Shown here piece after piece: positions 6,556 to 10,986 of a stretch of 10,986 nt of DNA. The translations under genes and the position numbers were made by a program. Under the pieces are notes generated by a model that searched no databases, was not told the DNA's origin, and saw only the letters and a program-made list of their open reading frames with translations. The DNA comes from an uncultured Acholeplasmataceae bacterium (GTDB lineage Bacteria; Bacillota_I; Bacilli_A; Acholeplasmatales; Acholeplasmataceae): assembly GCA_937983315.1 (NCBI GenBank), contig CALKAH010000042.1:1-10986 (forward strand), in the 5' to 3' direction. How positions within the stretch are numbered: the stretch's first letter is position 1; every line of letters begins with the position of its first letter.

Positions 6556-6654
6556 AGGGTATACCGTGACGATAAAGAGTTCCGGTTCACCACACATCCA
6601 GAAGCCATCGTGAACATCGATGATCGATGTCACTTCCCCCGCTTCATCATGCAT
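6529..6654 (-). CDS. Possible 41-residue protein of unknown function
   Basis: The ORF starts at ATG 6654, with AGGAAGGTG ending 6 nt upstream, and is divergent from the HTH regulator. The product begins MHDEAGEVTSIIDVHDGFW and continues with a mixed acidic and hydrophobic sequence ending HPFDHPSS. It has a protein-like composition but no signal peptide or motif I recognise. The reading frame stays open upstream to 6744, into the start of the regulator gene, but only the 6654 start has a good ribosome site. The stop is TGA, unlike every recognised gene in the window, and the ORF contains a 17-bp palindrome. It could be a genuine small gene, a decayed gene remnant, or chance. Confidence 0.3.
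   Translation of the reverse strand: MHDEAGEVTSIIDVHDGFWMCGEPELFIVTVYPHPFDHPSS
6614..6630. repeat. 17-bp perfect palindrome ACATCGAT-G-ATCGATGT
   Basis: Two 8-bp arms flank one central base. Further pairing of GTG with CAC just outside is possible if one A is bulged. It lies about 100 bp upstream of the HTH regulator start, inside the weak 41-residue ORF. Size and symmetry suit a dimeric HTH protein's operator, but function is not shown. Confidence 0.45.
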
Positions 6655-6733
6655 GTCAATCACCTTCCTGTTTATAGGATAGCGTGATGTTAAGTTGTTG
6701 TGTAGGGCAAAAATGTCCCATTGGAGGTTAATG

Positions 6734-7672
6734 ATGGATATCACGTATTCTCAAGAGCTTGCACGCTATTTTGATCGCTTAAGATTTGAGCAAAATATGA
6801 CACAAGAAGCGCTAGTTGAGGGTATTATTTCCCTTCGTCAATTTCGTCGCTATCTCAATGGTACAAGCTATCTTCCACAAGAAGTCATCAATCTTTTTTC
6901 TGAACGATTAGGTTATCGAACAGCGATTTTAATGCTTGAATTTGAAGCCGAAAAAATCAAAGAAGCACGAACAATTATCGATTTTTATAATTATGTTGCG
7001 AATCGCGATCATCTTTCTGCACAACAATTTATGAAAAATTATCCTATTGAAAAAGTTCGAGATGAAGGAACGAAAATCCTTTATCAAAATGCTGTCGATC
7101 ACTTAGAACTACAAACAGGAAAGATTACAGAAGATGTGTATCTCAAACGTACGTTAGAACTTATCGGTTATCCTGAAATCATGAAAAGAAAGGTGTTGAC
7201 AACCTTTGAAATCACCATATTATCTTCTCTTGTTAATATCTCTGGTTTTGCTGAACAAAAGGTGATTGCTGATAGACTACTGCTGATGGCGGATAATCCT
7301 ACCTTAATTTACTCGGGTCAAAATGAAAAAATGCTGACCTATGTTTTGCAGCGTCTTGGTCAGTATTATGGTAGACATAAAGAATATCATAAAGTCCTCG
7401 AGACCTGTGATAAAGCAATTAAGTATAATCTCGAATGGAAGATCTTTTATTTGCTTGATTTCATCTACTATTTTAAAGCTCTTGCTCATTACTATTTGGG
7501 TGAACACGAAGACTATGAAAAGGCACTTTTCCAGTGTTATTGCATGTTACAAACCGAAGGATCTGCCTTACGTTATGAGCGTTTTAGAAAACTTGTTGAA
7601 TCGGACTGGCCAATCAACTTTCATGAATTTGCCAAACAGTATATTGAAAAGAACAATCTTAAGGGATCTTAA
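6734..7672 (+). CDS. HTH transcriptional regulator with TPR-like C-terminal region (possible RRNPP/Rgg-like)
   Basis: The 312-residue protein has an N-terminal helix-turn-helix of the Xre/Cro type over about 5-60. LRFEQNMTQEALVEGIIS is followed by a recognition helix LRQFRRYLNG and then LPQEVINLFSERLGY. The rest is helical, and about 195-275 (LGQYYGRHKEYHKVLETCDKAI, ALAHYYLGEHEDYEKALFQC) has TPR-like spacing. That architecture is seen in RRNPP regulators such as Rgg and PlcR, which sense short peptides; membership is inference, since the repeats are degenerate. GGAGG at 6723-6727 favours the ATG at 6734 (6 nt spacing) over that at 6731 (3 nt). It is a single-gene unit with its own terminator, tail to tail with gyrA, and its target is unknown. 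The envelope operon across the 420-bp upstream gap is the nearest candidate. Confidence 0.75.
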   Translation: MDITYSQELARYFDRLRFEQNMTQEALVEGIISLRQFRRYLNGTSYLPQEVINLFSERLGYRTAILMLEFEAEKIKEARTIIDFYNYVANRDHLSAQQFMKNYPIEKVRDEGTKILYQNAVDHLELQTGKITEDVYLKRTLELIGYPEIMKRKVLTTFEITILSSLVNISGFAEQKVIADRLLLMADNPTLIYSGQNEKMLTYVLQRLGQYYGRHKEYHKVLETCDKAIKYNLEWKIFYLLDFIYYFKALAHYYLGEHEDYEKALFQCYCMLQTEGSALRYERFRKLVESDWPINFHEFAKQYIEKNNLKGS

Positions 7673-7686
7673 ATGATCCTTTTTTT
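7661..7686 (+). terminator. Rho-independent terminator of the HTH regulator gene, overlapping its stop codon
   Basis: An 8-bp stem AAGGGATC/GATCCTTT (one G-T wobble) closes a 6-nt loop and runs into a T tract. The stop codon TAA (7670-7672) sits in the loop, so the last codons form part of the terminator. Confidence 0.75.
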
Positions 7687-7690
7687 GATG

Positions 7691-7720
7691 AAAAAAGCAC
7701 ACCCATTTTGGATGTGCTTT
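7691..7720 (-). terminator. Rho-independent terminator of gyrBA
   Basis: On the minus strand AAAGCACATCC pairs with GGGTGTGCTTT (11 bp, one wobble) around the 5-nt loop AAAAT, followed by more T. On the plus strand the wobble becomes a C-A mismatch, so it works best for gyrA, whose stop codon is 5 bp away. Confidence 0.85.
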
Positions 7721-7725
7721 GCAAA

Positions 7726-10344
7726 TTATTCTTCATCGAAAAGTGAATCGGTTGTGACTTTTTCTTCGGTTTCTTCCTCAACTTCATCAGGTGCTAAATC
7801 GATGGCTTCAATGACTTTTTTAGGTTCAGAAACCACCAGGGATTCCTGAATAAATGCTTGCTCTTCAACGATGTCTTCATCGATTTCTTCTTGGCGTGGA
7901 ACCAGTGCAATCGTTGAGACTTTATGGTCGGGACGTAAGCGAATAATTCTCACACCTTGTGTTGCGCGTTTGGTCTGTGAAATCTGATCCACATGGGTTC
8001 TCATCACAACACCTTTATCGGAAACGACAATTAAATCTTGATCATCATTCACGGTACGAAGCGTTGAAAGTCTACCGTTCTTTTGAGTGACATTCAGTGT
8101 CTTCACACCTTTACCACCACGAATTTGCTTACGATATTCTTCAACGATTGTTCGCTTACCAAAGCCATTTTCCGTAATGACAAGAATTTCTTGTTGATCG
8201 TGATCGATAATGGCAACACCGACAACTTCATCGTTAGGACCTAAATCCATTCCGCGAACACCCGATGTTGTGCGACCCATCGCACGTGCATCATTTTCAT
8301 CAAAACGAATCGCTTTACCGTTGGATGCTCCAAGGATAATTTCTTTCTTACCATCGGTTAATGCAACGTTCAAAAGTTCATCGTCTTCACGTAAATTAAT
8401 CGCGTTAATACCGTTGGTTCTGATGTTTGCATACTCGTTAATTGGAGTACGTTTGATGACACCTTTTTTCGTCACGAACGTTAAGAATGCATCTCCTGCT
8501 TCAAAGTCTTTCACGTTGGTAAAGGATGCAAGTTTCTCATCTTTTTGGAACTCTAACAAGTTGACAATCGGTAATCCCTTTGACTGTCTTGATCCTTCTG
8601 GAATCTTATATCCTTTGATCTTATAGACGCGACCTTTATTGGTAAAGAAGAGATGATAGTCATGGGTTGATGTCATCAAGATATGTTCAACATAATCGTC
8701 TTCATGAACTTTGATACCAGACATACCTACACCACCACGATTTTGTGTCTTGTAGTGGTCGACATTCATACGCTTGATATACCCGTTATTAGTCACAGTA
8801 ATAATCACATCTTCAACAGGGATCAATGATTCATCTTCAATGCTTAAATCTTCATGTAAATTGATTTCTGTAACACGTGCATCTGCATAATTAACTTTGA
8901 TTTCAAGGAGCTCTTGACGGATGATTTGAAGCTTACGTTCATGGCTTTCAATGATGCCTTTATAATCTTTAATCTTGATGGTTAATTCGCCAAGTTCGTT
9001 TTCAATCTTTTCAATTTCTAAACCTGTCAATCGTTGAAGTCTCATATCCAGAATCGCACGTGCTTGGATGTCTGTTAATTGATAGGTTGCAACCAGCGCA
9101 TCTTTCGCTTCATCACCGGTCTTCGATGCTTTAATGAGTTCAATCGCGTGATCGACATCATGAAGTGCTGTGACCAGACCTTCTAAGATATGTTGTCTTG
9201 CTTCTGCTTTTTCGAGATCATACACAGTGCGACGTTGAATCACTTCAATCTGATGATCCAAATAGTGCTTGAGTAAATCTCTTAAGGTCACCATTTGAGG
9301 TTGACCCTTCACCAAACAAATCATGTTAAATCCAAAGGATTGTTGGAGTTGGGTATGCTTGTAGAGGTTATTGAGCATCACATGAGGATTGACATCGCGT
9401 TTAAGTTCAATGACAATACGCATGCCCTTACGATTCGATTCATCGCGTAAATCCGTGATGCCTTCAACGATTTTTTCTTTTGCAATGTCTGCAATGCGTT
9501 CAATCAATGTTGTCTTATTGACTGCATAAGGAATCGCAGTGACAATAATCGCTTGTTTATTCTTATGAGTGACGATTTCAGCAGTTGCACGATTTGCAAT
9601 AATACCTCTACCTGTCTCATACGCCATTCTTAAACCCGATAAACCGAGGATTTGACCTCCAGTAGGAAAGTCAGGTCCCTTGATATATTGCATGAGTTCT
9701 AAGACGCTAATTTGATCGTTATCCATGTATGCAAGCAACCCATCGATCACTTCACCTAAATTGTGTGGTGGGATATTGGTTGCCATCCCTACAGCAATCC
9801 CTGTTGACCCATTGACGAGTAAATTAGGATAGCGTGAAGGTAGTACCGATGGCTCATGTTCTGATCCATCATAGTTGTCGACATAATCGACCGTATTCTT
9901 TTCTAAATCACGGACGAGTTCACCTGCAATTTTTGACATTCTAGCTTCGGTGTAACGCATCGCTGCGGCACCATCGCCATCGACGGATCCGAAGTTCCCG
10001 TGTCCATCGATTAATGGCATACGATAGTTGAAGGGTTGTGCCATACGAACCATGGCATCATAGACGGATGAGTCACCATGGGGATGGTATTTACCGATGA
10101 CTTCACCGACGATTCTCGCTGATTTCTTATGGGCTTTATCTGCGGTCATACCTAAATCGTTCATCGCATATAAAATACGACGTTGAACGGGTTTAAGTCC
10201 ATCGCGAATATCAGGAAGTGCACGTGATACAATAACACTCATCGCATAGTTTAAGAAGGAGGTCTTCATCTCATTCGAGATATTGATCTCTTTCACATAA
10301 CCTTCAGTTGTTTTGCTGGTTTCGTTATTTAATGTTTGGTTCAT
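7726..10344 (-). CDS. gyrA: DNA gyrase subunit A
   Basis: GyrA is the cytosolic subunit that cuts and rejoins DNA in the A2B2 gyrase, which adds negative supercoils. The 872-residue product has the winged-helix/tower core (about 15-500), with [10 protein letters not shown] at 87-96, catalytic Tyr131 in RYTEAR, and the C-terminal beta-pinwheel (about 505-815). The GyrA box at 740-746 reads QIRGGKG against the usual QRRGGKG, and a related QNRGGVG lies at 534-540; a GyrA box argues for gyrase rather than topoisomerase IV. Residues matching E. coli Ser83 and Asp87 are Ser92 and Asp96, the quinolone-sensitive state. The tail after 815 is unusually long and acidic. AAGGA lies 6 nt before the ATG, and the gene starts 12 nt after gyrB in the same operon. 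Confidence 0.97.
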   Translation of the reverse strand: MNQTLNNETSKTTEGYVKEINISNEMKTSFLNYAMSVIVSRALPDIRDGLKPVQRRILYAMNDLGMTADKAHKKSARIVGEVIGKYHPHGDSSVYDAMVRMAQPFNYRMPLIDGHGNFGSVDGDGAAAMRYTEARMSKIAGELVRDLEKNTVDYVDNYDGSEHEPSVLPSRYPNLLVNGSTGIAVGMATNIPPHNLGEVIDGLLAYMDNDQISVLELMQYIKGPDFPTGGQILGLSGLRMAYETGRGIIANRATAEIVTHKNKQAIIVTAIPYAVNKTTLIERIADIAKEKIVEGITDLRDESNRKGMRIVIELKRDVNPHVMLNNLYKHTQLQQSFGFNMICLVKGQPQMVTLRDLLKHYLDHQIEVIQRRTVYDLEKAEARQHILEGLVTALHDVDHAIELIKASKTGDEAKDALVATYQLTDIQARAILDMRLQRLTGLEIEKIENELGELTIKIKDYKGIIESHERKLQIIRQELLEIKVNYADARVTEINLHEDLSIEDESLIPVEDVIITVTNNGYIKRMNVDHYKTQNRGGVGMSGIKVHEDDYVEHILMTSTHDYHLFFTNKGRVYKIKGYKIPEGSRQSKGLPIVNLLEFQKDEKLASFTNVKDFEAGDAFLTFVTKKGVIKRTPINEYANIRTNGINAINLREDDELLNVALTDGKKEIILGASNGKAIRFDENDARAMGRTTSGVRGMDLGPNDEVVGVAIIDHDQQEILVITENGFGKRTIVEEYRKQIRGGKGVKTLNVTQKNGRLSTLRTVNDDQDLIVVSDKGVVMRTHVDQISQTKRATQGVRIIRLRPDHKVSTIALVPRQEEIDEDIVEEQAFIQESLVVSEPKKVIEAIDLAPDEVEEETEEKVTTDSLFDEE

Positions 10345-10356
10345 GTGACATCCTTC

Positions 10357-10986
10357 CTATGCGTCAATGTTGTTCGCATAAATTGCGTTTTCTTGAATAA
10401 ACTGTTTTCTTGGGTCAACTTCTTCACCCATGAGCATCGAGAAGACTTGATCGGCATCCATCGCATCCTTGAGGGAAACCTGAAGGAGTGTACGGCGCTC
10501 TGGATCCATCGTTGTTTCCCAAAGCTGTTCAGGGTTCATTTCACCAAGACCTTTATAGCGTTGAATGGTTGGGCGTCCCCCCATTTCTTCAAGAAGCTTA
10601 TTCAGCTGTTCATCGCTATACACATATTCAACTCTCTTACCCGATTGGACTTTATAGAGAGGTGGTTGTGCGATAAAGACATAACCTAAATCGATGAGTG
10701 GCTTCATGAATCTAAAGAAGAAGGTCAATAATAGTGTACGAATATGTGCACCGTCAATGTCGGCATCAGTCATGATGACTACTTTATGGTAACGTGCTTT
10801 ATCTGCTTCAAATTCATCACCGATACCTGTACCGAGTGCTTGAATGAGTGAAAGAATTTCCTTGTTGCTTAAGATTTTATCAAGACGTGCTTTTTCAACG
10901 TTTAAGACTTTACCACGTAGTGGCATGATCGCTTGATATTCGGATTCGCGACCTTGTTTTGCAGATCCACCCGCAGAATCACCTTC
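10357..10986 (-). CDS. gyrB: DNA gyrase subunit B, C-terminal part (5' end outside window)
   Basis: GyrB is the ATPase subunit of gyrase. Only the last 209 residues are visible; the frame stays open to the window edge. The fragment begins [13 protein letters not shown], the Toprim segment with the catalytic Glu. It continues through [13 protein letters not shown], the metal-binding [34 protein letters not shown] and the GyrB ending [10 protein letters not shown]. ParE is less likely given this ending and the adjacent gyrA with its GyrA box. The gene ends in TAG. The ATG at 10926 is an internal methionine, not the start. Confidence 0.96.
   Translation of the reverse strand, partial: EGDSAGGSAKQGRESEYQAIMPLRGKVLNVEKARLDKILSNKEILSLIQALGTGIGDEFEADKARYHKVVIMTDADIDGAHIRTLLLTFFFRFMKPLIDLGYVFIAQPPLYKVQSGKRVEYVYSDEQLNKLLEEMGGRPTIQRYKGLGEMNPEQLWETTMDPERRTLLQVSLKDAMDADQVFSMLMGEEVDPRKQFIQENAIYANNIDA

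Larger units (their letters stand above)
6356..6733. other. Long intergenic region between the envelope operon and the HTH regulator
   Basis: This is the only stretch longer than 300 bp without a clear gene. By eye it is richer in G+C than the flanking genes and holds C-runs at 6450-6455 (six), 6509-6515 (seven) and 6636-6640 (five). It has CATCCAT/ATGGATG heptamers at 6378-6384, 6464-6470, 6468-6474, 6537-6543 and 6549-6555. It also holds a 6-bp hairpin GTGTGT/ACACAC (6390-6406), a 17-bp palindrome (6614-6630), an extended -10 sequence (6485-6493) and two weak small ORFs. I recognise no known riboswitch or RNA family in it. Confidence 0.6.

Noticed and set aside
6695..6733. Start of the HTH regulator at 6695
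   Set aside because: No ribosome site; the GGAGG at 6723-6727 serves the ATG at 6734.
8210..8626. 138-residue plus-strand ORF inside gyrA
   Set aside because: It is antisense to firmly conserved gyrA sequence, with no ribosome site or family resemblance.
10336..10689. 117-residue plus-strand ORF over the gyrB end
   Set aside because: It is antisense to conserved gyrB coding sequence and spans the gyrB-gyrA junction; a shadow frame.
1..10986. CRISPR array, insertion sequence, prophage or toxin-antitoxin pair
   Set aside because: No regularly spaced repeats, transposase, integrase or phage-like genes were seen; the small ORFs near 6500 lack toxin or antitoxin motifs.

Overview
The window looks like chromosome from a low-GC Bacillota-type bacterium. 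A/T-rich codons predominate, Shine-Dalgarno sites are GGAGG-like, and rho-independent terminators are short. The gene set (dusB, hslO, an LtaS-type synthase, gyrB-gyrA) fits Bacilli or the Acholeplasma-like side of the Mollicutes; this placement is inference. The standard code applies: every Trp in the called genes is TGG and no gene is broken by TGA. However, none of the nine visible gene ends uses TGA (seven TAA, two TAG).

Layout. Positions 1-1040 (minus): dusB followed by the 5' part of a tRNA-Ser(CGA) gene that leaves the window. 1041-1115: compact divergent promoter region with a perfect inverted repeat shared by the dusB and hslO promoters. 1116-2000 (plus): hslO (Hsp33), ending at a hairpin shared with the convergent operon. 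2058-6313 (minus): a tight four-gene operon, in transcription order LtaS-type polyglycerolphosphate synthase, DUF1361 membrane protein, galE, and a HugZ-like split-barrel protein. 6314-6733: the only long non-coding stretch, rich in CATCCAT/ATGGATG heptamers, C-runs and palindromes, with two weak small-ORF candidates. 6734-7672 (plus): an HTH regulator with a TPR-like C-terminal part, possibly RRNPP (Rgg/PlcR-like). 7661-7720: two terminators back to back. 7726-10986 (minus): gyrA, preceded by the 3' part of gyrB.

How it fits together. The operon reads as a cell-envelope unit: the synthase would polymerise glycerol phosphate on a lipid anchor, and GalE would supply UDP-galactose for the glycolipid anchor or polymer decoration. 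The roles of the DUF1361 and HugZ-like proteins are open. gyrBA, dusB, tRNA and hslO are housekeeping. The unexplained part is the regulator and its odd upstream region. I saw no insertion sequence, prophage, CRISPR array or defence cassette. The best candidates for something undescribed are the 6356-6733 region with its neighbouring regulator, and the Ser-for-Thr change at the nucleophile position of the LtaS-type enzyme.
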